Source: Natronomicrosphaera sp040876735 (lineage in GTDB: Bacteria; Planctomycetota; Phycisphaerae; Phycisphaerales; Phycisphaeraceae). Taken from it: a stretch of DNA of 38,387 nucleotides. The notes under the pieces were generated by a model. It did not search any database. It saw nothing but the letters and a program-made list of their open reading frames with translations, and was not told the DNA's origin. Positions 31,161 to 38,387 of the stretch are shown here, in pieces; the stretch's first letter is position 1; every line of letters begins with the position of its first letter. The stretch covers positions 1-38,387 of the forward strand of contig JBBDPC010000016.1 of assembly GCA_040876735.1 (NCBI GenBank), given 5' to 3'. The translations under genes and the position numbers were made by a program.

Positions 31161-32465
31161 GTGGCCGACCATCCCGTCTCGATCTTCAACGAACTCGGGT
31201 TCCGCTACGACCCGGCCGACCTGTACCAGCAGGTGATCTCGGTCGTGCTCAAGGCGGGCGAGATGCTCGAACTGCCTCGCCACCTCCAGCTCATCCTCGC
31301 CCAGCCCAAGAACGAACTGATGGTCCACTTCCCCGTGAAGATGGACAACGGCGACTACCGCCTGTTCAAGGGCTACCGAGTTCAGCACAACAACATCCTC
31401 GGCCCGTACAAGGGCGGCATCCGCTACCACCCCAGCGTCAGCCTCGACCATGTCAAGGCGCTCTCCGTGCTGATGACGATGAAGTGCTCGCTCGTCCGCC
31501 TGCCGCTGGGCGGCGCCAAGGGCGGGCTTCAGGTCGACTCCAAGGCCCTGTCGCGCGAAGAGCTGATGCGCCTCACCCGCCGGTTCACCAGCGCCCTGGG
31601 CGACAACATCGGCCCGGACCACGACATCCCCGCCCCGGACGTGGGCACCAACGCCGAGATCATGGCCTGGATGGCGGACACGTACATCAACTTCACCGAG
31701 CAGAGCCGGCGGTGGACCGGGCAGGCGATCGTCACCGGCAAGCCGTTGGAGTTCGGCGGCTCGCACGGCCGGGAGAAGGCGACCGGGCAGGGCCTGGTCT
31801 TCGTGCTCGACGAGCTGCTGCCGGAGCTGAACGTCGACATCCGGAGTATGAGCTACAGCCTCATCGGCTACGGCAACGTCGGCTCGTGGACCGCCCGTCT
31901 GCTGGCCGAGCGGGGCGCGAAGCTCAAGACGGTGATGGACCACTCCGGCGCGATCCACGCCGACTGCGGCCTCGACCCGCTGGCACTGGCGGCGCACGTG
32001 GAGCGTCACGGCGGCGTCGCCGACTTCCCCAATGCCGAGCCGCTCACCGAGGAGCAGTTTTACAGCCTGCCGGTGGACGTGTTCATCCCCGCCGCGCTGG
32101 AGCAGATGATCGACGAGAGCAAGGCGAAGCTGATCCACGCCCGCGTGATCGCCGAGGGCGCCAACGCTCCGACCACGCCGCAGGGCCAGCGCGTGCTCAC
32201 CGAGCGCGGCATCACCATCCTCCCGGCTGTGCTGTGCAACTGCGGCGGCGTGACGGTGAGCTACTTCGAGTGGCGGCAGAACCGCATGGCCGAGACGTGG
32301 GACGCCGAGACGGTCGACGCCGCGCTGCGCAAGCACATCTTCGCCGCCGCGCAGCGCACGAAGCTGATGGCCCACCGCTTCGACTGCGACATGCGCACCG
32401 CCGCCTATCTTTCCGCGCTGGAAAACATCGGCAAGGTCTACCGCCTGCGCGGCATTTTCCCGTGA
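31161..32465 (+). CDS. Glutamate dehydrogenase (Glu/Leu/Phe/Val dehydrogenase family)
   Basis: A 434-residue enzyme that interconverts glutamate and 2-oxoglutarate plus ammonia with NAD(P). The catalytic region has GPYKGGIRYHPSVSLDHVKA, then RLPLGGAKGGLQVD (substrate lysines), and DIPAPDVGTNAEIMAWM (catalytic Asp). The nucleotide-binding turn is IGYGNVGSWTA. Length and the C-terminal LCNCGGVTVSYFEW fit the hexameric class. The start is GTG at 31161 with GGAG eight bases before it. It converges on the peroxiredoxin gene across a shared terminator. Which coenzyme is used cannot be settled by eye. Confidence 0.93.
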   Translation: MADHPVSIFNELGFRYDPADLYQQVISVVLKAGEMLELPRHLQLILAQPKNELMVHFPVKMDNGDYRLFKGYRVQHNNILGPYKGGIRYHPSVSLDHVKALSVLMTMKCSLVRLPLGGAKGGLQVDSKALSREELMRLTRRFTSALGDNIGPDHDIPAPDVGTNAEIMAWMADTYINFTEQSRRWTGQAIVTGKPLEFGGSHGREKATGQGLVFVLDELLPELNVDIRSMSYSLIGYGNVGSWTARLLAERGAKLKTVMDHSGAIHADCGLDPLALAAHVERHGGVADFPNAEPLTEEQFYSLPVDVFIPAALEQMIDESKAKLIHARVIAEGANAPTTPQGQRVLTERGITILPAVLCNCGGVTVSYFEWRQNRMAETWDAETVDAALRKHIFAAAQRTKLMAHRFDCDMRTAAYLSALENIGKVYRLRGIFP

Positions 32466-32474
32466 GTGCATCTG

Positions 32475-32510
32475 AAAAAAAGAAGCCCACGGATTGAATC
32501 CGTGGGCTTC
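32475..32510 (-). terminator. Intrinsic terminator shared by the converging gdh and ahpC genes
   Basis: GAAGCCCACGGATT and its complement form the stem at 32482-32510. On the minus strand seven T's follow (32481-32475), so it ends the peroxiredoxin transcript, and the stem can also slow the other. The stem closely matches the hairpin at 11237-11259. Confidence 0.85.
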
Positions 32511-32539
32511 GGCATGCGCTGAATGTTACAGGTGACGGT

Positions 32540-33067
32540 TCACGCTTCCAGATACGGGTCGCCCGCCTGCCAGTTGCAGGGGCACAGCTCGTCGGACTGG
32601 ATGCCGTCGAGCACGCGGAGCGTTTCCTCGACGCTGCGGCCGACGCTGAGGTTGTTGACGCAGACCCACTGAATCGTACCTTGCGGATCGACGATGAACG
32701 TCGCCCGCAGGCAGACCGTCTCGTTGGGACAGAGCACGCCCAACTCGCGGGCCAGCTTCTGCGCGGCCAGCAGGGGGTATTGCAGGTCGCGCAGGTCGTC
32801 GTGGCTCTTCCGCCACGCCTGGTGGGAGAACTCATTGTCCGTGCTGGCGCCGAGCACGACGGCGTCGCGGTCGGCGAAGTCCTTGACCTTCTTCGAGAAC
32901 TCGACCAGTTCGGTCGGGCAGACGAAGGTGAAGTCCTTGGGATAGAAGACAAAGACCTTCCACTTGCCTTCGTAGGTGCCGCTATTGATTTCGGTCAGGT
33001 CCTCCTTTTCGAGGCCGACGCACGCTTTGCAGTTGAATTCCGGGAACTTCTCGCCGATCGTCAGCAT
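32540..33067 (-). CDS. ahpC: AhpC-type peroxiredoxin with three cysteines
   Basis: A 175-residue thiol peroxidase that reduces hydrogen peroxide and organic peroxides. The peroxidatic cysteine is C50 in FYPKDFTFVCPTE. Resolving cysteines are in ELCPCNWQAGD (C162, C164), the two-cysteine ending known from Mycobacterium AhpC, which pairs with AhpD rather than AhpF. No ahpD lies in the window. Extra cysteines at 13 and 16 (NCKAC) are unusual. AGAGGAGA upstream fixes the start at 33067. Confidence 0.9.
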   Translation of the reverse strand: MLTIGEKFPEFNCKACVGLEKEDLTEINSGTYEGKWKVFVFYPKDFTFVCPTELVEFSKKVKDFADRDAVVLGASTDNEFSHQAWRKSHDDLRDLQYPLLAAQKLARELGVLCPNETVCLRATFIVDPQGTIQWVCVNNLSVGRSVEETLRVLDGIQSDELCPCNWQAGDPYLEA

Positions 33068-33290
33068 GAACGAATCTCCTCTCGTCATCGAATGACGGGG
33101 TTACGGGGTGGTGGATTGCCGGGGCGCCCAAACAAAGGCGGGATGCCGTTCGAAAACGGCACGGCCCCTAGACTAGAATGTTTCTAAGCGGTGTCAACCC
33201 CGCGCTGACGCCCTTTGACGCCCCCACGAGGCCGAGCGGCTCCAGTTGCACGGCCCGTCCGCCGCGCGTGTTATGATGCCCGGGACCCCC

Positions 33291-34532
33291 ATGCCTGAAA
33301 CGACCACACAACCCGCCGCGCTGGACCTCGACCGCGTCCGCGCCGACTTCCCCGTGCTCCAACGCCAGGTGCATGGCAAGCCGCTGGTCTACCTCGACAA
33401 CGCCGCGACCACGCAGAAGCCCGCCGCCGTGATCGAGACGCTCGACCGCTACTACCGGCAGTACAACGCCAACATCCACCGCGGCATCCACGCCCTGGCC
33501 GAGCAGGCCACCGAGGCGTACGAGGGCGCCCGCGTGCGGGTGGCCGAGTTCCTGAATGCACGGACGGAGCAGGAGATCGTCTTCACCCGCGGCACGACCG
33601 AGGCGATCAACCTTGTCGCCGCAAGCTGGGGCCGGGCCAACCTCGCCCCCGGCGACGAGGTGCTCATCACTCACATGGAGCATCACAGCAACATCGTTCC
33701 CTGGCAGCTCCTTTGCGAGCAGACTGGAGCGGTGCTGAAGGTGGTGCCCATCGACGACCGGGGCCAGCTTGTCATGGCCGACCTCGATACGCTGCTCAGC
33801 GAGCGGACGAAGCTGGTCAGCGTCGTGCACATGTCCAACGCGCTGGGCACGATCAACCCGGTGGAGGCGATCATTGAAAAGGCCCATGCCGTGGGCGCGA
33901 AGGTGATGGTGGACGCGGCGCAGTCCGTGCCGCACCTCGGCGTGGACGTGCGGGCCCTGGACTGCGACTTTCTCGCCTTCTCCGGCCACAAGATCTATGG
34001 CCCGACGGGCATCGGCGTGCTCTACGGCAAGCTGGAACTGCTCGAAGCGATGCCGCCTTACCAGGGCGGGGGCGACATGATCAAGTCCGTCAGCTTCGCG
34101 GGCACGGTGTACAACGATCCGCCTTACCGCTTTGAGGCCGGCACGCCCCACATCGCCGGGGCCATCGGCCTCGCCGCCGCCATCGACTACGCCACCGCGC
34201 TGGGCCTGCCCGCCATCGCCGCCGCGGAGCATGAGCTGCTCAATTACGCCACCGCCGCCCTGGGTGAGGTCAAGGGCCTGCGTCTGATCGGCACGGCCGA
34301 GCGGAAGGCGGCGGTGCTCTCGTTCGTGCTCGACTTCGCCCATCCGCTGGACGCCGGCACGCTCCTCGACCGCCAGGGCGTCGCCGTCCGCACCGGCCAC
34401 CACTGCGCCCAGCCGGTGATGGACCGCTACGGCATCCCCGCCACCGTGCGGGCCTCGCTGGCGGTCTATAATACGAAGGCGGAGATCGACGCCTTGGTGC
34501 GCGGCCTGGAGAAGGTCCGCGATTTTGTCTGA
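33291..34532 (+). CDS. sufS: Cysteine desulfurase SufS
   Basis: A 413-residue group II cysteine desulfurase that takes sulphur from cysteine for iron-sulphur cluster assembly. PLP-binding lysine is K234 in AFSGHKIYGPTGIGVLYG. The catalytic cysteine is C372 in RTGHHCAQPVMDRYG, with the short loop typical of SufS. VYLDNAATTQKP opens the domain, and THMEHHSNIVPWQ carries the PLP-stacking histidine. The start at 33291 gives the normal length; another ATG pair lies 18 bases upstream. sufE follows 42 bases later, so they form a unit. The rest of the suf operon is not here. Confidence 0.95.
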   Translation: MPETTTQPAALDLDRVRADFPVLQRQVHGKPLVYLDNAATTQKPAAVIETLDRYYRQYNANIHRGIHALAEQATEAYEGARVRVAEFLNARTEQEIVFTRGTTEAINLVAASWGRANLAPGDEVLITHMEHHSNIVPWQLLCEQTGAVLKVVPIDDRGQLVMADLDTLLSERTKLVSVVHMSNALGTINPVEAIIEKAHAVGAKVMVDAAQSVPHLGVDVRALDCDFLAFSGHKIYGPTGIGVLYGKLELLEAMPPYQGGGDMIKSVSFAGTVYNDPPYRFEAGTPHIAGAIGLAAAIDYATALGLPAIAAAEHELLNYATAALGEVKGLRLIGTAERKAAVLSFVLDFAHPLDAGTLLDRQGVAVRTGHHCAQPVMDRYGIPATVRASLAVYNTKAEIDALVRGLEKVRDFV

Positions 34533-34545
34533 CTTGTTTTTCCCC

Positions 34546-34559
34546 AGCCGTTTACGGCT
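34546..34559. repeat. Small hairpin AGCCG-TTTA-CGGCT between sufS and sufE
   Basis: The hairpin is followed by TAGCGCTTCC. The same layout (AAGCCG, five-base loop, CGGCTTAGCGCTCCC) stands at 1132-1148 at the end of the DUF1232 gene, which points to a short repeated palindrome family. Confidence 0.5.
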
Positions 34560-34574
34560 TAGCGCTTCCTATAT

Positions 34575-35018
34575 ATGAGTAACACCACCCTCCATGCCGA
34601 AGCCGAGGAACTCGCCGAAGCGTTCGCCCTGTTTGACGACTGGGAGGACCGCTACCGTTTCATCATCGACCTCGGCAAGCAGCTTGAGCCGGTGCCCGCC
34701 GAACTCAAGACCGAGGCCCACCGCGTGCATGGCTGCCAATCGACGGTCTACCTCGTGCCCCGCATTCAGGACGGCGAGCCGGCGGTGATCGAATTCCTCG
34801 CCGAGTCCGACGCCGCCATCGTCAACGGCCTGATCGGCATCCTCAAAAAGCTCTATTCCGGGCAGCGGGCTCCCGACATCCTCGCCTTCGACATCGACGG
34901 CTTCCTCCATCGCCTCGGCCTTGAAGAGCACCTCAGCCCCACCCGCCGCAACGGCCTGCACGAAATGGTCAAACGCATCCGCGCCATCGCCCAACGCGCC
35001 GCGGGCCCGGCGGTGTAG
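34575..35018 (+). CDS. sufE: Sulphur acceptor protein SufE
   Basis: A 147-residue protein that accepts the persulphide sulphur from SufS and hands it to the SufBCD scaffold. The acceptor cysteine is C54 in HRVHGCQSTVYL. LFDDWEDRYRFIIDLGK is the family opening, and GFLHRLGLEEHLSPTRRNGL the usual ending. It is 42 bases after sufS on the same strand, with no clear ribosome site of its own, so coupling is likely. Confidence 0.95.
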   Translation: MSNTTLHAEAEELAEAFALFDDWEDRYRFIIDLGKQLEPVPAELKTEAHRVHGCQSTVYLVPRIQDGEPAVIEFLAESDAAIVNGLIGILKKLYSGQRAPDILAFDIDGFLHRLGLEEHLSPTRRNGLHEMVKRIRAIAQRAAGPAV

Positions 35019-35164
35019 TTCCGAATTTCAAGTTTAGCCCCCGCGCCCACGCGGGGGCGACGGGATGTCCCCCCGACTGGCTCACCGCAACAGATTCGCT
35101 ATCTTCTACGCTGCGGGCCCAGCCCAAGCGAGAGATTCCGTCGTGACCTCGGGGGAGCAGGATT

Positions 35165-36142
35165 TTGAAACAGCTTTTGTGGGTCGCCGGCCGCGTGCCA
35201 AACGGCTACTGGCAACGCCGCGCCAACCGTCTGCGCTACATGAACTGGCTCGGCCGACGACTCGGCTACAAGACCACGAACGACTGGTACCGCCTCACCC
35301 GCCAGGCCTTCCTCGACCACTGCGGCGGCGGGTTGCTGGCCACCGTCTACCGCCATTCGCCGATCGTCGCCCTGCGGGACTACAAGCCGCGCGTCGACTG
35401 GAAACCCTGGCTGCTGCGCTCCACGCCCCAGGCCTACTGGAAAGACCCCCAGCACCGCCGGGCCTACATGGACTGGCTCGGCCGAACGCTCCGCTTCAAG
35501 ACCGCCGAGGACTGGTACAAGCTGCGGCAGGAAGACTTCCACGCCCACGGCGGCACGGGGCTGCTGGCGATCTACTACCACAACTCCCCCCAGGCCGCCC
35601 TCGCCGAATACAAGCCCCGCGTCCGCTGGCGCCACTGGGCCTTCGGCGCCACCCCCCAGGGCTACTGGCACGTCAAGGCCAACCGCCTGCGCTACATGCG
35701 CTGGCTGGGCAGGCAACTCGGCTTCCGCAAGCCCGACGACTGGTACCGCCTCACCCGCCGTCACTTCCGCGAGCACGGCGGGGCGGCCATGCTCCGCGTC
35801 ATCCCCGGCGGCTCGCCCCACGACGCCGTCCGCGAACTGTTCCCTGACCGCGACTGGCTGGAGTGGCGCTTCGTCCGCGTCTCCAACGGCTACTGGCAAG
35901 AGCCCGGCCACCGCAAACGCTACCTCGCCTGGCTCGGCCGGGAGCTTGGCTACCAGCGCAAAGATGACTGGTACCAGCTCACCCGCGCCGACCTCCGCGC
36001 CACCGGCGGCGGCGCGATGCTCAGCAGTTGCTACAACAACTCCCTGCTGAACATGCTCGAAGACCTCATGCCTCACTACCGCTGGGACGCCGACCGCCTC
36101 TACGCCACCGACACGCAGCCAGCCTTGTTCGAGTACACCTGA
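35165..36142 (+). CDS. Protein of four 76-residue W/Y/G-rich tandem repeats
   Basis: A 325-residue protein of unknown function made of four repeats starting at residues 12, 88, 164 and 240, exactly 76 apart. Each reads about PxGYW ... RxxYMxWLGRxLGxxxxDWYxLT ... FxxHGGxGLL ... YxxSPxxAL ... YKPRxxWxxW. It is strongly basic and rich in Trp and Tyr, with no signal peptide or helix through the membrane. The start is probably TTG at 35165 with AGGA just before it. Related WLG/DWY repeats occur in scattered bacterial, algal and viral proteins; this is from memory and not checked. The basic aromatic make-up suggests nucleic-acid or polymer binding. Confidence 0.75.
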   Translation: MKQLLWVAGRVPNGYWQRRANRLRYMNWLGRRLGYKTTNDWYRLTRQAFLDHCGGGLLATVYRHSPIVALRDYKPRVDWKPWLLRSTPQAYWKDPQHRRAYMDWLGRTLRFKTAEDWYKLRQEDFHAHGGTGLLAIYYHNSPQAALAEYKPRVRWRHWAFGATPQGYWHVKANRLRYMRWLGRQLGFRKPDDWYRLTRRHFREHGGAAMLRVIPGGSPHDAVRELFPDRDWLEWRFVRVSNGYWQEPGHRKRYLAWLGRELGYQRKDDWYQLTRADLRATGGGAMLSSCYNNSLLNMLEDLMPHYRWDADRLYATDTQPALFEYT

Positions 36143-36369
36143 AGTTGAACCACGGCATCCGGCGCGCCCGCCGCCCGTGAGCCCCGCAGCGGGCGGCCGC
36201 CGATGACGCACGGTTCCCGCCTCTCCGCTGCGCTGCGGGGCTAAATGCTGCATCTGAACTGAAAGCGCTCTAAGCGGTTCAACCTTGTCGACAAGCCCGC
36301 TTTGGCCCCCCGCGTCATCGGGGGTTACACTACCGCTTTGCACAACGTCACCCCGAGACGATCCACCCG

Positions 36370-37704
36370 ATGAGCAGATCCGTCATCATCACCGGCCTCG
36401 GCCCGGTCAGCGCCCTCGGCCACGGCATCGACCCCAACTGGGACGCCTTCGCCGCCGGCCGATCCTCCGTCGCCCCGATCCAGGCGTTCGACCCCGCCGG
36501 CTTCGACAGCCGGATCGCCGGCGAAGTCCGTGACCTCAAGGTCCGCGACTTCGTGCCCAAAAGCTACCGCAAGGCCACCAAGGTCATAGCCCGGGACATC
36601 GAGATCGCCGTCGCCTGCGCCGACCTCGCCGCCCGCGACGCCGGGCTGACCACCAAGGGCACCGACCCCGACGCCGAGACGACCTACGCCCCCGACCGGG
36701 TCGGCGCTCACATCGGCGCGGGCCTGATCGCCGCCGACCTCGACGAGTTGACCGCCGCGCTAGTCGAGGCGACGGACGAGCAGGGGCGGTTCGACATTCA
36801 CAAGTGGGGCCGGGAGGGCATGACCCACCTCACGCCGCTGTGGTTGCTCAAATACCTGCCGAACATGCTGGCGTGTCACGTGACGATCATCCACGACGCC
36901 CAAGGGCCGAGCAACACGATCACCTGCAACGAGGCGTCGGGCGGGCTGAGTGTGGGCGAGTCGCTGCGCGTGATCCAGCGCGGCATGGCGGACGCCTGCT
37001 TCTGCGGCGGCGCGGACTCGAAACTCAACCCCATGGCGTTCCTGCGCCAGCAATACACCGGCCGGCTGAACGGCGACGACAACGATCGTCCGGCCGAGGC
37101 GGTGCGGCCGTTCAGCTCCGACGCGATGGGCGGCGCAGCGGCCGAGGGCGGGGGCATCCTCATCCTCGAAGCGCTGGAAAGCTATGAAAAACGCGGCGTC
37201 ACTGGAACCCCCGGAACCCCTTACGCCCAGGTCGCCGGCTTCGGCGCCAGCCAGACGGTGCATCGCGAAAGCCGGAACCTCAAGCCCGACCCCGACGGCC
37301 GGGCGCTGGCCAGCGCCATCCGCCGGGCCATGGCCGAGGCGGGCGTGGGCGCGAACGAAGTCGACCTGATCGTGCCGTTCGGCTGCGGCGATCCGGCCTG
37401 GGACTCGGCCGAGGCGTCGGCATTGGAGCGCGTGTTCGACGATCGCCTGACCGACATCCCCGTGCGTTCAAGCAAGGCGGTGGCGGGCAACTGCGCCGCG
37501 GGCTCGGGCGCGCTCGACCTTTGCCTCGCCGCCCGGGCGTTGCGTGAACAGACCGTGCCCGCCGCGATCAACTGCGACCAGCCCATCGGCTCCCTCAACG
37601 CCGGCAACGCCCCGACCCGCAAGGCCGACCTCCGTCACGTCCTCTGCTACGCCACCGGCGTGGGCGGCCAGAACGCGGCGATCGTGCTCAAGCGGTTCGC
37701 GTGA
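36370..37704 (+). CDS. Beta-ketoacyl synthase-fold protein lacking the catalytic triad
   Basis: A 444-residue thiolase-fold protein of the FabF/KAS II group: VIITGLGPVSALGHGIDPNW at the start, GPSNTITCNEASGGLSVGES at the nucleophile elbow, RPFSSDAMGGAAAEGGGILI in the middle, and SLNAGNAPTRKADLRHVL at the end. In FabF the triad is Cys163-His303-His340. Aligned by eye, the Cys site holds Glu188 (a cysteine lies two residues before it), the first His (AHGT) is Phe337 in PFGCGDPAWD, and the second His (TGHT) is Asn374 in VAGNCAAGSGA. A normal condensing enzyme is thus unlikely. A chain-length-factor-like or decarboxylating partner role is possible. No acyl carrier protein lies nearby. Confidence 0.85.
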   Translation: MSRSVIITGLGPVSALGHGIDPNWDAFAAGRSSVAPIQAFDPAGFDSRIAGEVRDLKVRDFVPKSYRKATKVIARDIEIAVACADLAARDAGLTTKGTDPDAETTYAPDRVGAHIGAGLIAADLDELTAALVEATDEQGRFDIHKWGREGMTHLTPLWLLKYLPNMLACHVTIIHDAQGPSNTITCNEASGGLSVGESLRVIQRGMADACFCGGADSKLNPMAFLRQQYTGRLNGDDNDRPAEAVRPFSSDAMGGAAAEGGGILILEALESYEKRGVTGTPGTPYAQVAGFGASQTVHRESRNLKPDPDGRALASAIRRAMAEAGVGANEVDLIVPFGCGDPAWDSAEASALERVFDDRLTDIPVRSSKAVAGNCAAGSGALDLCLAARALREQTVPAAINCDQPIGSLNAGNAPTRKADLRHVLCYATGVGGQNAAIVLKRFA

Positions 37705-37726
37705 TCGCCGCTTCATCGGGGGAACC

Positions 37727-38353
37727 ATGTCCGATCCCGTCTTCTTCGGCATTTTGTGTCTTGTAGCCGGCCTCTTGACAGGTTGGGCGGGCGTACATCT
37801 CGTGCGCAGCGGCCGACGGCGACGGGCCGGGCAGGAACCGCATTGCCTGGCCTGCGACTACAACCTCACCGGCAACCGTTCCGCCCAATGTCCCGAATGC
37901 GGGCTTGATCTGGCGGGCACACGCGCGGCCGTCGGCAAGCGCACGCCATCGTGGCCAAGGATCATCGGCGGCGGCATCGTCATCCTGGTCGCCCTGGCAC
38001 TGCTTGCCAACAGCCTCTCGTACAGCTACGAAGCCTCGCGCAGCAGCTTGTATCACCTCCGACCCGACTTCATCGTGCTCAACGACCTCCGCGGCAACGC
38101 CCTTCACCCGCGGGCCGCGAACGAGCTGCGCTATCGCCTGGCGGCAGGAAGGCTTTCGTCCGCATCGATGGCTTCGGCCAGACGGGGTGTGGTCCAGCGA
38201 CTGCAAGCATGGGGGCCCTCACGAATGATTTACAGCGAGGTCCTGGGACTCGCGAACGCGTTGCTACAGCATCCGCAGACCCAACCCACCGACCAACAGC
38301 AGTTGCTCGGCGGCATGGAGCAGGTCTTCTGCTTCTATTGTCCCGTCTCGTAA
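37727..38353 (+). CDS. Zinc-ribbon membrane protein of planctomycete type
   Basis: A 208-residue protein. GGGGGA stands four bases before the ATG at 37727, 22 bases after the ketosynthase-like gene, so they are likely co-transcribed. An N-terminal membrane helix (FFGILCLVAGLLTGWAGVHL) precedes a zinc ribbon CLACDYNLTGN...CPECG (about residues 40-60), the wording common in Phycisphaerae proteins. A second helix (IIGGGIVILVALALLANSL) follows, and a mostly helical outer domain. No function is known. Confidence 0.75.
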   Translation: MSDPVFFGILCLVAGLLTGWAGVHLVRSGRRRRAGQEPHCLACDYNLTGNRSAQCPECGLDLAGTRAAVGKRTPSWPRIIGGGIVILVALALLANSLSYSYEASRSSLYHLRPDFIVLNDLRGNALHPRAANELRYRLAAGRLSSASMASARRGVVQRLQAWGPSRMIYSEVLGLANALLQHPQTQPTDQQQLLGGMEQVFCFYCPVS

Positions 38354-38387
38354 ATCTGCTTCTGGTTACGCAGCTTGACCGATCATA

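Noticed and set aside
1..38387. CRISPR array
   Set aside because: The repeated motifs found are heptamers, palindromes or iterons. No evenly spaced 24-40-base repeats with unique spacers and no cas genes were seen.

Overview
The window is GC-rich double-stranded bacterial DNA with densely packed genes on both strands. It most likely comes from a planctomycete, probably of the class Phycisphaerae. The signs are the membrane protein at 37727-38353 with its N-terminal CxACxYNLTGN...CPECG zinc ribbon, the pectate-lyase/VCBS secreted proteins, an orphan RHS-core protein with its own signal peptide, weak or absent Shine-Dalgarno sites at several housekeeping genes, and intergenic AATCCCC/GAACCCC-type tandem repeats. 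The class assignment is inference; no 16S gene is present.

Left part (1-11649), ordinary chromosome: a truncated MrpA/NuoL-type antiporter subunit, a DUF1232 membrane protein, an ATP-grasp ligase next to a zinc metallopeptidase, a frameshifted small membrane protein, rlmN, the RNase P RNA with a strong terminator, a secreted HEAT-repeat protein, a DUF456 protein, a GH10-fold protein that appears to lack both catalytic glutamates, and a ComEA-like DNA-binding protein. Several intergenic gaps carry large imperfect palindromes built from a shared set of short motifs.

Middle part (11650-19600), a decayed and rearranged carbohydrate region: a transposase remnant broken in several frames, a two-domain pectate-lyase-fold secreted protein, a deleted and frameshifted hydroxypyruvate-isomerase pseudogene that runs straight into the start of the pectate-lyase gene, and a coupled pair of secreted proteins (an unknown beta-rich protein and a VCBS/FG-GAP protein).

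Island (about 19618-30430): a 13-bp repeat of the 3' end of tRNA-Pro(GGG) bounds 10.8 kb. The tRNA's apparent original intrinsic terminator lies just outside the far (left) end, which strongly suggests insertion between the tRNA and its terminator. The element carries a large serine recombinase whose C-terminus is translated through the tRNA, a RepA-like ATPase followed by a dense CGTGACG/CGTCACG iteron field, a sigma-like regulator, a prohead protease-major capsid fusion with no terminase, portal or tail genes, several small proteins, and a leftward cargo operon (transglutaminase-like membrane protein, RHS-core protein with a lipase-like C-terminus, lipoprotein). This looks like a minimal capsid-encoding integrative element or phage satellite with toxin-like cargo, and it is the best candidate here for an undescribed system.

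Right part (30493-38387), chromosome again: tRNA-Pro promoter, a receiver-like protein, glutamate dehydrogenase, AhpC-type peroxiredoxin, sufS and sufE, a protein made of four exact 76-residue repeats, a ketosynthase-fold protein whose whole Cys-His-His triad is replaced, and a zinc-ribbon membrane protein.
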